Positions 1-6,002 are shown, numbered from the stretch's first letter. The stretch is 10,338 bases of DNA from Saprospiraceae bacterium (GCA_029262975.1 JAJCYJ010000389.1:1-10338), one strand, 5' to 3'. Notes: generated from the letters alone by a model not told the origin. Translations and numbers: made by a program.

Positions 1-137
1 ACGCAGAAGATGGGGATGATGATGACATGGATGAAGAGGATGAAGACGACATCGATGAAGAGGACGACGACGACATTGATGAGGATGATGATGACAAGGA
101 TGATGATGATGATGAAAGCGATTCTGATAAGGATTGA
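1..137 (+). CDS. C-terminal acidic tail of an unidentified protein (5' end outside window)
   Basis: The reading frame that starts at base 3 is open from the window edge to a TGA at 135-137. It encodes 44 residues that are almost entirely Asp and Glu with a few Ile, Met, Lys and Ser, ending in SDSDKD. The DNA is a degenerate GAT/GAC/GAA repeat, as expected for such a tail. No catalytic domain lies inside the window, so the protein cannot be identified. Acidic tails of this kind occur on DNA- or RNA-associated proteins and on secreted proteins and carry little functional information. The gene ends 237 nt before the next start, so it is probably a separate transcription unit from the genes that follow. 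I am confident that this is coding, because a stop-free, strongly biased frame ends cleanly, but not about function. Confidence 0.7.
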   Translation, partial: AEDGDDDDMDEEDEDDIDEEDDDDIDEDDDDKDDDDDESDSDKD

Positions 138-187
138 ATTCGATGATTAGCCTTCTTCTCACATAAATGACTATTGAAAAAGAGCGT

Positions 188-238
188 GTCCAATGAGCTG
201 GACTTGATCCTGGAATAGAGATGACATGGGACCTGTCA
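188..238 (+). other. Two small hairpins downstream of the acidic-tail gene
   Basis: A perfect 5-bp stem GTCCA/TGGAC lies at 188-192 and 199-203 with a 6-nt loop. A second 5-bp stem TGACA/TGTCA lies at 222-226 and 234-238 with a 7-nt loop. Neither is followed by a T-run, so they are poor intrinsic terminators. They are the only clear structure in the first part of the 138-374 gap and may help end transcription of the upstream gene. Stems this short can arise by chance. Confidence 0.2.
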
Positions 239-278
239 CCTCTGTTTCCGGGATATTATTCTTTTTCAGAATATTGCA

Positions 279-311
279 TTTGAAAGATCCTTGTAACCAG
301 TTTTAAAATTG
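279..311 (+). promoter_or_regulatory. Candidate Bacteroidota promoter for the thioredoxin-ApbE operon
   Basis: TTTG at 279-282 is followed after 21 nt by TAAAATTG at 304-311. This matches the Bacteroidota -33 (TTTG) and -7 (TAnnTTTG) elements with one mismatch in the six fixed -7 positions. Transcription would start near 316-320 and leave a leader of about 55-60 nt before the GTG at 375. The call rests on motif and spacing only, in an AT-rich background where partial matches are common. Confidence 0.4.
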
Positions 312-374
312 AGCGGTTCAAGGAGGATGGAAAATTTCAGGAATAACGATTTTATAAATTATAAATAATAACAA

Positions 375-821
375 GTGAAATACTTAATTCTTTTTTGCGC
401 TATTTATTTTATAAATGTGCAGTATGTACCCGCACAAACCATATTAACAGATTATAACCAATCCATAGCGAGGGCGAAGGTTGAAAAGAAACAGGTGCTC
501 ATGGTTTTTTCAGGATCTGATTGGTGTAAACCATGTATTCAACTCAAAAAGGACATTTTTCTAAGCGCAACATTTCGCACTTATATGATGGATAAATTAA
601 TCTTTCTTGAGTTGGATTTTCCTTATAAGAAGTCAAATCAATTGAGTAAAGAACAAACTAAGCATAATGAAGAATTGGCGGAGCGTTTTAATGAGGGGGG
701 CTCTTTTCCAAAGGTCATTTTAATTGATCCTAACGAAAACGTATTGATATCCATTAATTACAAGAAGGACATGCGACCGGAAGAATTTATTGCAGAGATT
801 GATAACGGTATCGGGTTATGA
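375..821 (+). CDS. Exported thioredoxin-family protein (CKPC active site)
   Basis: This 148-residue protein is predicted to act as a thiol-disulfide oxidoreductase in the periplasm. The N-terminus (MKYLILFCAIYFINVQYVPA) is a signal peptide with likely cleavage near residue 20. A thioredoxin fold follows, with W50-C51-K52-P53-C54 as the redox centre and the cis-proline in SFPKV (P112). The start is GTG: the same frame has TAA at 366-368 and 369-371, and no ATG upstream after them would preserve the signal peptide. Its stop overlaps the ApbE start (ATGA at 818-821), implying translational coupling. CxxC proteins of this kind regularly head thioredoxin/ApbE/DUF4266/DUF3570 clusters in Bacteroidota. 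Its likely role is keeping cysteines of a partner reduced, possibly those of the DUF4266 C-terminus; that partner is inferred. The fold and motif are clear, the physiological substrate is not. Confidence 0.88.
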   Translation: MKYLILFCAIYFINVQYVPAQTILTDYNQSIARAKVEKKQVLMVFSGSDWCKPCIQLKKDIFLSATFRTYMMDKLIFLELDFPYKKSNQLSKEQTKHNEELAERFNEGGSFPKVILIDPNENVLISINYKKDMRPEEFIAEIDNGIGL

Positions 822-1771
822 TCGCATTAAAGAAACGGACAAAGTATACAAAAGCACACCATCATTCTGTTCGGCTTATGGGTTGTCATTTTGTAATTAC
901 AGCAGTCGATATATCTCCTCAACGAGCCTGGGATGGGATACGTGCTGCGGTAGAAGAGATTAGCCGAATTGAACTGCTGATTTCTTCATGGAGCTGCACT
1001 TCACAGACTACTGAAATAAATAATTATGCAGGTGTGCGCCCTGTCAAGATAGACGTGGAACTTTGGCAGCTGATAGACAGAAGTATCAGGGTTTCAAGTC
1101 TCACTACTGGGGCATTTGATATAAGTGGCACTCTTTCGAGATACTACTGGAACTTTGATGGAGGTGTCCATCCTATGTTGCCCTCGGATAAATTAGAATC
1201 ATTGCGTGCACTTATAGATTACAGGAATATTGTCCTTGACGAATCTAATCACTCTGTCTATCTTAAAAAGAAGGGTATGAAAATTGGATTTGGAGGAATT
1301 GGAAAAGGATATGCCGCATACAGAGCTTACACAATTATGAAGAGTATGGGCATTAGCGGCGGTCTTATTAATGCCTCTGGTGATCTCATGTGTTGGGGCA
1401 GTCCACCGGGAGCCTCAAATTGGAAAATATGTATTCCGGATCCTGATAATCGAAGCCATTCTATTTTAGAAGTATCAATTCCTTTTGGGTCTGTAGTTAC
1501 TTCCGGGGCTTATGAAAAATATACTATAATCGATGGAAAAAGGTATGCTCATATTGTAGATCCACGTACGGGAATGCCAGTGACTTCCCTGAAAAGCGTA
1601 AGTGTACTTTGTCCAAACCCGGAATTAGGGGATGCTTTGGCAACAGCTCTTTCGGTAATGGGCCCGAAAGATGGAATATCGTTAGTCAATCGATTGAAAG
1701 GAGTAGAGTGTATGTTTATTGATGAACAGAATGTTCAGCACTTTTCCAAGAATTTAAATTCAACTAATTAG
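818..1771 (+). CDS. apbE: FAD:protein FMN transferase, ApbE family
   Basis: ApbE enzymes use FAD to attach FMN through a phosphodiester to Thr or Ser of target proteins, with Mg2+. This 317-residue protein has the family landmarks in order: an LMGCHF start strand (about 20-25), TTGAFDIS (96-103), GGIGKGYA (159-166), NASGDL (185-190), TSGAYEKY (228-235), HIVDPRTG (245-252) and GDALATA with the metal-site Asp (271-277). Two points are unusual. No signal peptide or lipobox is visible, although many ApbE proteins are exported. The Asp that often follows KGYAx is Tyr168; I believe the subgroup in this cluster varies here, so this need not mean loss of activity. The start overlaps the thioredoxin stop by 4 nt, and the DUF4266 gene follows after 11 nt. 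No classic FMN-binding target domain is encoded in the window, so the acceptor is unknown. Confidence 0.93.
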   Translation: MIALKKRTKYTKAHHHSVRLMGCHFVITAVDISPQRAWDGIRAAVEEISRIELLISSWSCTSQTTEINNYAGVRPVKIDVELWQLIDRSIRVSSLTTGAFDISGTLSRYYWNFDGGVHPMLPSDKLESLRALIDYRNIVLDESNHSVYLKKKGMKIGFGGIGKGYAAYRAYTIMKSMGISGGLINASGDLMCWGSPPGASNWKICIPDPDNRSHSILEVSIPFGSVVTSGAYEKYTIIDGKRYAHIVDPRTGMPVTSLKSVSVLCPNPELGDALATALSVMGPKDGISLVNRLKGVECMFIDEQNVQHFSKNLNSTN

Positions 1772-1782
1772 AAATTATAAAG

Positions 1783-2013
1783 ATGAATAAAAACAGCATT
1801 TATTTAAGAATCATAATATTGTCTGTAATCTCGATGGCAATATTATCCTCTTGTTCTTCCGTAAAGGGATATCAGAAAATGTATTTGAGCGATTCAGAAA
1901 TGGCACTTGAAGCGAAAAAGCTGGATTTTTTTGAAACTAATTTTCACACGTACCGTGAAGGTGCTTCCGGAGCTAATGGAGGTAAAGTAGGAGGAGGTTG
2001 TGGATGCAATTAA
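1783..2013 (+). CDS. DUF4266 small lipoprotein with C-terminal GGGCGCN
   Basis: This 76-residue protein has a lipoprotein signal peptide with lipobox L21-S22-S23-C24, so the mature form is a lipid-anchored peptide of about 53 residues. The segment VKGYQKMYLSDSEM (27-40) and the glycine-rich end ANGGKVGGGCGCN are hallmarks of DUF4266. The family has no established biochemical function, but it is typically found beside ApbE and DUF3570 genes, as here. Two C-terminal cysteines (C73, C75) in a GCGC setting could bind metal or undergo thiol exchange with the adjacent thioredoxin. The stretch E59-G-A-S-G-A-N65 resembles the DxxSGA(T/S) acceptor motif of ApbE, though Asn replaces the usual Thr/Ser. 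The start ATG lies 11 nt after the apbE stop, and the 3' end overlaps the next gene by 10 nt. The family call is firm; function is inferred. Confidence 0.9.
   Translation: MNKNSIYLRIIILSVISMAILSSCSSVKGYQKMYLSDSEMALEAKKLDFFETNFHTYREGASGANGGKVGGGCGCN
1990..1997 (+). promoter_or_regulatory. Strong Shine-Dalgarno inside the DUF4266 GGG codons
   Basis: GGAGGAGG lies 6 nt before the ATG at 2004. It is formed by the codons for glycines 70-72 of the DUF4266 protein. It decides the start of the DUF3570 gene: the in-frame TTG at 1998 abuts the motif and would leave no spacing. This suggests translational coupling of the lipoprotein and the barrel. Such a strong motif is notable because the other genes here lack one. 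Confidence 0.65.
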
Positions 2014-3257
2014 TAATATTGTCCATATCACTTTTTTTGCTGGTGTTGTGCCAGGATATTAAGGCACAAGTGATCAATAGATTGGTTGGTTCTAAATCAG
2101 CAACAGATACATTAGATCAGACTGAGATAATGCAAAGCGTTTATGAGAAACCAGATTGGAAAACGATTGATATAAATTTTCTAAGTAGTTATTATAACCA
2201 GGATGGTAATAATGCTGCTGTTACCGGGGGTATCGGTACAGAACTTCTAACTGATTTCACACAAAAAATTATTGTTGGAGTCCCTATCTCTCCTCGACTA
2301 AAATTGAATGTAGATGGAGGATATGATTATTATTCGTCGGCTTCTACAGATAATATTGATAATATAAGATCTTCTGATTCCAGCAGTGATATGCGGGTTC
2401 ATGGGAATATCGGCGCCTCGTATGATATTAGCGCCCGGCAAAGTGTTGGATTCAGACTTGGAGGGAGCGGAGAATATGATTATACATCGATCAATGGAGG
2501 TCTGACTTATGACTGGGAATCTAAAACTCGAAATACGGCCCTGGGATTTAGTGCACAAGCTTTTATCGACAAATGGAAATTCTATTTTCCTTCAGAACTT
2601 CGTGGCCAAGGAAGGTTATTGCCTACGGAGAACAGACAATCGTTTAACGCATCCATATCGATCGCACAAGTTGTCAACAAAAAAATGCAGTTGGCTGTAC
2701 AGTTAGAAGCGACCTATATGAAAGGTCTGCTTTCAACTCCGTTTCACCGGGTTTACTTCCAGGAGCAAAATTTGCCTAAAGTAGAACGTTTGCCTTCCTC
2801 GCGATTGAAAATTCCGATTGGTGTACGTGTGAATTCGTATTTGACAGACTGGTTGGTTTCAAGGTTTTATTATCGGTATTATTGGGATAATTGGGGGGTA
2901 AATGGTCATACTGCAAGTCTTGAACTGCCGATAAAGATGAATCGGTTTATATCTGTTTATCCTATGTATCGGTATCATACTCAGTCTGGATCTGAATATT
3001 TTTTACCCTATAAGCAACATACGCTTGATCGGCAGTATTATACTTCGGATTATGATTTGTCGTCTCTTAGCAGTCATTCAGTAGGGGTTGGTCTTAGCAT
3101 TGCTCCGTCAGCTGGATTAGCTAGAATCAAGGTCCCGTTTACGAGGCAATCTTCAATTGTTATTAGCGGTGTTGATTTAAAATTAAGTCATTATATGCGT
3201 AGCACAGGGCTTAAAGCGAATATCATCAGTGTAGGTGTAAAGATTGAGATTAGGTAA
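2004..3257 (+). CDS. DUF3570 family predicted outer-membrane beta-barrel protein
   Basis: From the ATG at 2004 the product has 417 residues. It begins with a signal peptide (MQLIILSISLFLLVLCQDIKA, cleavage near residue 21-22) followed by the DUF3570 signature: YYNQDGNN (63-70), TGGIGTE (74-80) and DYYSSASTDNID (108-119). The rest alternates polar and aromatic residues in amphipathic strands rich in Tyr, Ser and Gly and has no hydrophobic helix, as expected for an outer-membrane barrel. DUF3570 has no proven function; it accompanies DUF4266 and ApbE and may be the surface or pore component of that system. The ATG is preferred over TTG 1998 because of the ribosome binding site at 1990-1997. The gene overlaps DUF4266 by 10 nt and is the last gene of the operon, followed by a 385-nt gap. 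Confidence 0.88.
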   Translation: MQLIILSISLFLLVLCQDIKAQVINRLVGSKSATDTLDQTEIMQSVYEKPDWKTIDINFLSSYYNQDGNNAAVTGGIGTELLTDFTQKIIVGVPISPRLKLNVDGGYDYYSSASTDNIDNIRSSDSSSDMRVHGNIGASYDISARQSVGFRLGGSGEYDYTSINGGLTYDWESKTRNTALGFSAQAFIDKWKFYFPSELRGQGRLLPTENRQSFNASISIAQVVNKKMQLAVQLEATYMKGLLSTPFHRVYFQEQNLPKVERLPSSRLKIPIGVRVNSYLTDWLVSRFYYRYYWDNWGVNGHTASLELPIKMNRFISVYPMYRYHTQSGSEYFLPYKQHTLDRQYYTSDYDLSSLSSHSVGVGLSIAPSAGLARIKVPFTRQSSIVISGVDLKLSHYMRSTGLKANIISVGVKIEIR

Positions 3258-3308
3258 TGTGTGTATATACTTCATCGGCATGATGTGCCATATCAGGTAG
3301 TGCGAATG

Positions 3309-3362
3309 CTCTGAGGTCGGGATAAATGATGCAAGTATTGCTGACATATTTAGACCTCAGAG
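3309..3362. repeat. Perfect 10-bp inverted repeat after the DUF3570 gene
   Basis: CTCTGAGGTC at 3309-3318 is perfectly mirrored by GACCTCAGAG at 3353-3362 across a 34-nt loop. Two further G-U pairs could extend it outward. Inside the loop GCAA (3331-3334) can pair with TTGC (3338-3341), giving a branched RNA fold. No T-run follows, so a Rho-independent terminator is not typical. It lies 52 nt after the stop of operon A and could be a 3' end structure, an mRNA stabiliser or an interspersed repeat. Confidence 0.5.
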
Positions 3363-3412
3363 TGGCTGTGCAACTACAGAATCCTGGAAGTATAATAAAT
3401 TTAACTAAGACT

Positions 3413-3442
3413 TTTGGCGTCTCAGATCACTTAATATTTTAG
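3413..3442 (+). promoter_or_regulatory. Weak candidate promoter for the rim-like operon
   Basis: TTTG at 3413-3416 and TATTTTAG at 3435-3442 resemble the Bacteroidota -33/-7 pair, with one mismatch in the fixed -7 positions. The 18-nt spacer is slightly short. It would give a leader of about 195 nt containing the hairpin at 3586-3610. It is a motif match only. Confidence 0.25.
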
Positions 3443-3585
3443 AGTATCTTACGCAAAAGTGACCAATCAGAAATCTATAGTCTCTATTGGGTAAAATGTC
3501 CAGTTTGGCAAGATGGCTTTTCCTGATATTTCAATTCTTACACACATTTGATGAGCAATACTGAAGAAGTGATGATTCATGATTT

Positions 3586-3610
3586 AGGGTATGTTTATTC
3601 ATAATACCCT
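3586..3610 (+). other. 7-bp hairpin in the leader of the protease-ligase operon
   Basis: AGGGTAT (3586-3592) and ATACCCT (3604-3610) form a perfect 7-bp stem with an 11-nt AT-rich loop, ending 32 nt before the TTG start. Its position suggests a regulatory leader structure or a protein-binding operator. It lacks a T-run, so termination is unlikely. Confidence 0.35.
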
Positions 3611-3642
3611 GTTGTCATTAAGCAACTTTAATAGAAATTTAA

Positions 3643-4104
3643 TTGAAGAAAAAAATTACGATAGGCAGGAAAGATAAAGCTGACTTCCCTGACTTAGGTC
3701 TAAAAGCTGTGAGCATTAAGATAGATACGGGCGCATATACCTCCGCTATTCATTGTCATAAGATTGAAAAATTGGAAAAGGATGGAAAAACACATTTGAT
3801 ATTCACGGTTTTAGATCCTTCACATCGTCAGTATAAGCATTATGATTATTCAACGGAAAATTTTAGTGAAAAACGCATTAAAAATTCCTTTGGTAATTCA
3901 GAAAAACGATTTGTGATAGAAACGGATATTAAAATATTTGGTCAAAAATATGATATCGAACTTTCATTGAGTACTAGAGATAAAATGAAATTTCCCATTT
4001 TAATCGGAAGAAGATTTCTGATGGGAAAGTTTATCGTTGATCCTTCTAAATACGATCTTTCAAATAAAAAACGAAAACTTAAACTTAAAATTAAAAAGAC
4101 TTAA
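3643..4104 (+). CDS. RimB-like retropepsin-fold protease (PF05618, 'ATP-dependent zinc protease')
   Basis: This 153-residue protein matches the small PF05618 family often annotated as ATP-dependent zinc protease and called RimB in Pseudomonas. Visible marks are the opening ITIGRKDKADFPDLGL, the aspartic-protease-like D28-T29-G30-A31 motif in KIDTGAYTSAIH, and the second signature FPILIGRRFL (117-126). These fit a single-domain retropepsin fold, so the zinc label may be a misnomer. There is no signal peptide; the protein is cytoplasmic. The start is TTG at 3643, directly after an in-frame TAA at 3640-3642, so no upstream start is possible and the expected N-terminal motif is kept. The C-terminus is strikingly basic (140-153: eight Lys and one Arg). 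Its stop abuts the rimK-like start with no gap. The family commonly pairs with RimK ligases and may trim or regulate their products. Confidence 0.85.
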   Translation: MKKKITIGRKDKADFPDLGLKAVSIKIDTGAYTSAIHCHKIEKLEKDGKTHLIFTVLDPSHRQYKHYDYSTENFSEKRIKNSFGNSEKRFVIETDIKIFGQKYDIELSLSTRDKMKFPILIGRRFLMGKFIVDPSKYDLSNKKRKLKLKIKKT

Positions 4105-4983
4105 ATGAAAATAATCATCTTATCGCGCCAACCCAACTTGTATTCGACAAAAAGACTGATGGAGGCAGGTGAAAAATTGGGCCACGAAATGCGCGTAGTA
4201 GACCATTTAAAATGCAATATAGAAATTGAGAAAAAAAACCCTAAGGTATACTATGAAGGGGCATACCTGGATAATGTAGATGCAATCATCCCACGTATCG
4301 GTGCCTCAGTTACCTTTTACGGGACGGCTGTCGTACGCCAATTTGAAATGATGAAAATATTTAGTGCTGTTGAATCGCAAGCATTAGTCAGATCGAGGGA
4401 TAAACTCAGAAGTCTGCAATTGCTTGCACGCGCTGGAGTTGGTTTGCCCAAAACAGTATTTACTAATTTTTCCAAAAACGTAGAGCATGTAGTTGACTCA
4501 GTTGGCGGAGCACCAGTCATCTTGAAATTATTAGAAGGCACTCAAGGTCTCGGCGTTATATTAGCAGATACTCAGAACGCAGCGGGGTCTGTAATGGAGG
4601 CGTTCAATGGTCTGGAAGCCAGGATAATTGTTCAGCAATTTATTAAAGAAGCGGGAGGAGCGGATATTAGAGCGTTCATCGTTGACGGAGAGGTGGTAGG
4701 AGCTATGAAACGGCAAGGAAAAGAAGGGGAATTTCGCTCTAACCTGCACAGAGGCGGAAGTGCTAATATAATTACGTTGACAGAGGAAGAGAAAAATACT
4801 GCTTTAATCTCCGCAAAAGCAATGGGGTTGGGAGTAGCCGGGGTAGATATGTTGCAATCTAAAAGTGGACCTCTGGTCCTGGAGGTAAACTCTTCTCCTG
4901 GATTGGAAGGCATTGAGACAGCCACAGGCACAGATATTGCCTCAAAAATAATCAGATACGTAGAGCGGAATGTGCAAAAATAA
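4105..4983 (+). CDS. rimK: RimK-family ATP-grasp alpha-L-glutamate ligase
   Basis: The protein has 292 residues, close to the E. coli RimK length of about 300. RimK adds glutamates to the C-terminus of ribosomal protein S6 and can make poly-alpha-glutamate. Motifs seen are IIPRIGASVTFYG (61-73), SRDKLRSLQLLARAG (97-111), the ATP-grasp loop LLEGTQGLGV (142-151), GGADIRAFIVDGEVVGAMKR (184-203), FRSNLHRGGSA (210-220), GVDML with D248, and LEVNSSPGLEGIE (259-271) carrying the Mg-binding Glu260 and Asn262. It starts on the base after the protease stop and overlaps the next gene by 14 nt, so the three genes form one tight unit. The enzyme class is secure. Whether the substrate is S6, a small peptide or another amine cannot be seen from sequence. 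It is cytoplasmic. Confidence 0.93.
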   Translation: MKIIILSRQPNLYSTKRLMEAGEKLGHEMRVVDHLKCNIEIEKKNPKVYYEGAYLDNVDAIIPRIGASVTFYGTAVVRQFEMMKIFSAVESQALVRSRDKLRSLQLLARAGVGLPKTVFTNFSKNVEHVVDSVGGAPVILKLLEGTQGLGVILADTQNAAGSVMEAFNGLEARIIVQQFIKEAGGADIRAFIVDGEVVGAMKRQGKEGEFRSNLHRGGSANIITLTEEEKNTALISAKAMGLGVAGVDMLQSKSGPLVLEVNSSPGLEGIETATGTDIASKIIRYVERNVQK

Positions 4984-5929
4984 TTTGACTCTTCTCGGTA
5001 CAGAGATTAAACCAGGAGACAGTGTTTGTCTGCAATTTGATGTAGCCAAATTGCATACGCGCAACAGCATAAAGGTGCCTATTTATGTTGAACGCGCTAA
5101 AAAAGACGGACCAGTTTTGCTATTTCTGGGCGGTGTACATGGAGATGAAATAAATGGAGTCGAAATCGTCAGAAGGATAATTAGAAAAAAGATCAACAAA
5201 CCTTCAAGCGGGACGATTATCTGTATACCTGTTTTTAATATTTTCGGCTTTCTTCATATGTCACGAAAGTTTCCGGATGGAAGAGATTTGAACCGAGTTT
5301 TTCCAGGCTCTTCCAAAGGTTCTTTAGCCAGTCAATTTGCCCACGAATTCAAAAAAGAGATAGCACCCTATATTGATTATGTAATTGATTTTCATTCCGG
5401 GGGAGCAGATCGAGTAAATATTGCCCAGACCCGATGTATGCTGACTGATAAAAAGACCTTAACATTAGCTAAAGTCTTTGGAGCCCCTTTTATTGTTCAA
5501 TCAAAATTTATAAAAAAATCTCTTCGAGAAACCTTCCATGATTTAGGAATAGCAGCCGTGCTTTTTGAAGGTGGAAAATCCATGTTATATGATGAAGAAG
5601 CTATTCAGTATGGTGTACAAGGGGCCATGAATGTAATGCGATTCTTGAAGATGAAAAGATGGAAATCAATTACTGAAAATAAGTCAGTCATAGTCAAAAA
5701 ATCCAAATGGTTGAGAGCTACTCATTCTGGTATGTTTCATGTACGCGTCAAAAATGGCGAATGGATCACAAAGAAATCAATATTGGGAATCATCACCGAT
5801 CCTTTTGGAGAATTTGAAAGAAAAATTTACGCACCTTTTGATAGTTATATTTTTTGTGTAAATATTTCCCCGATTGTAAACCGTGGTGATGCGTTATTTC
5901 ATGTAAGCCTGGATACAGAAGAAAGTTAG
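4970..5929 (+). CDS. Succinylglutamate desuccinylase/aspartoacylase family zinc hydrolase
   Basis: This 319-residue protein belongs to the AstE/AspA branch of the M14 zinc carboxypeptidase-like enzymes, which cleave N-acyl groups from amino acids or glutamyl-type amides. The zinc site is GGVHGDE with H57 and E60, plus H142 in DFHSGGA. The substrate-binding block is FPDGRDLNRVFPGS (101-114), and Glu200 in LFEGGKS is the likely general base. Residues about 243-314 form a beta-rich, lipoyl-like hammerhead domain typical of this subgroup. There is no signal peptide. The ATG at 4970 lies inside the rimK end (14-nt overlap), indicating coupled translation. Desuccinylase in the arginine-degrading AST pathway is unlikely because no ast genes are near. 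The context points to removing or processing a group added by the ligase. The exact substrate is unknown. Confidence 0.85.
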   Translation: MCKNNLTLLGTEIKPGDSVCLQFDVAKLHTRNSIKVPIYVERAKKDGPVLLFLGGVHGDEINGVEIVRRIIRKKINKPSSGTIICIPVFNIFGFLHMSRKFPDGRDLNRVFPGSSKGSLASQFAHEFKKEIAPYIDYVIDFHSGGADRVNIAQTRCMLTDKKTLTLAKVFGAPFIVQSKFIKKSLRETFHDLGIAAVLFEGGKSMLYDEEAIQYGVQGAMNVMRFLKMKRWKSITENKSVIVKKSKWLRATHSGMFHVRVKNGEWITKKSILGIITDPFGEFERKIYAPFDSYIFCVNISPIVNRGDALFHVSLDTEES

Positions 5930-6002
5930 TTGAGATCTTACCATTTATACTTGCATTTTGATGGTTCTTACTTATTATAAAACTAGCATAAGATTAATGG
6001 TC

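Larger units (their letters stand above)
3258..3642. other. 385-nt intergenic region between the two plus-strand operons
   Basis: No open frame with coding character is visible on either strand. The region holds a long inverted repeat just after the DUF3570 stop (3309-3362), a possible promoter (3413-3442) and a 7-bp hairpin shortly before the next gene (3586-3610). It probably contains the end of operon A and the start of operon B. Confidence 0.6.

Noticed and set aside
1..130. GAT/GAC tandem repeat as a non-coding satellite or CRISPR-like array
   Set aside because: There are no spacers, and the repeat stays in one frame ending at a proper stop, which fits an acidic coding tail.
327..368. 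A 13-codon open frame (ATG at 327, TAA at 366-368) directly after AGGAGG at 321-326, in the same frame as the thioredoxin gene
   Set aside because: The motif abuts the ATG with no spacing, the peptide has no recognisable leader features, and two stops separate it from the GTG start. It is most likely chance.
1998..2000. TTG as start of the DUF3570 gene
   Set aside because: It immediately follows the Shine-Dalgarno core, while ATG at 2004 has 6-nt spacing and gives a normal signal peptide.
1783..2013. DUF4266 protein as a precursor of a modified peptide (MNIO/bufferin type) because of its C-terminal cysteines
   Set aside because: No DUF692/MNIO, radical SAM or cyclase gene is nearby, and the lipobox supports a stable anchored lipoprotein instead.
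4317..4931. Three minus-strand open frames inside the rimK region
   Set aside because: They lie fully within the conserved ligase frame and show no recognisable domain.
4970..5929. AstE of the arginine succinyltransferase pathway
   Set aside because: No other ast gene is present, and the linkage with RimB- and RimK-like genes points to a different role within the same hydrolase family.
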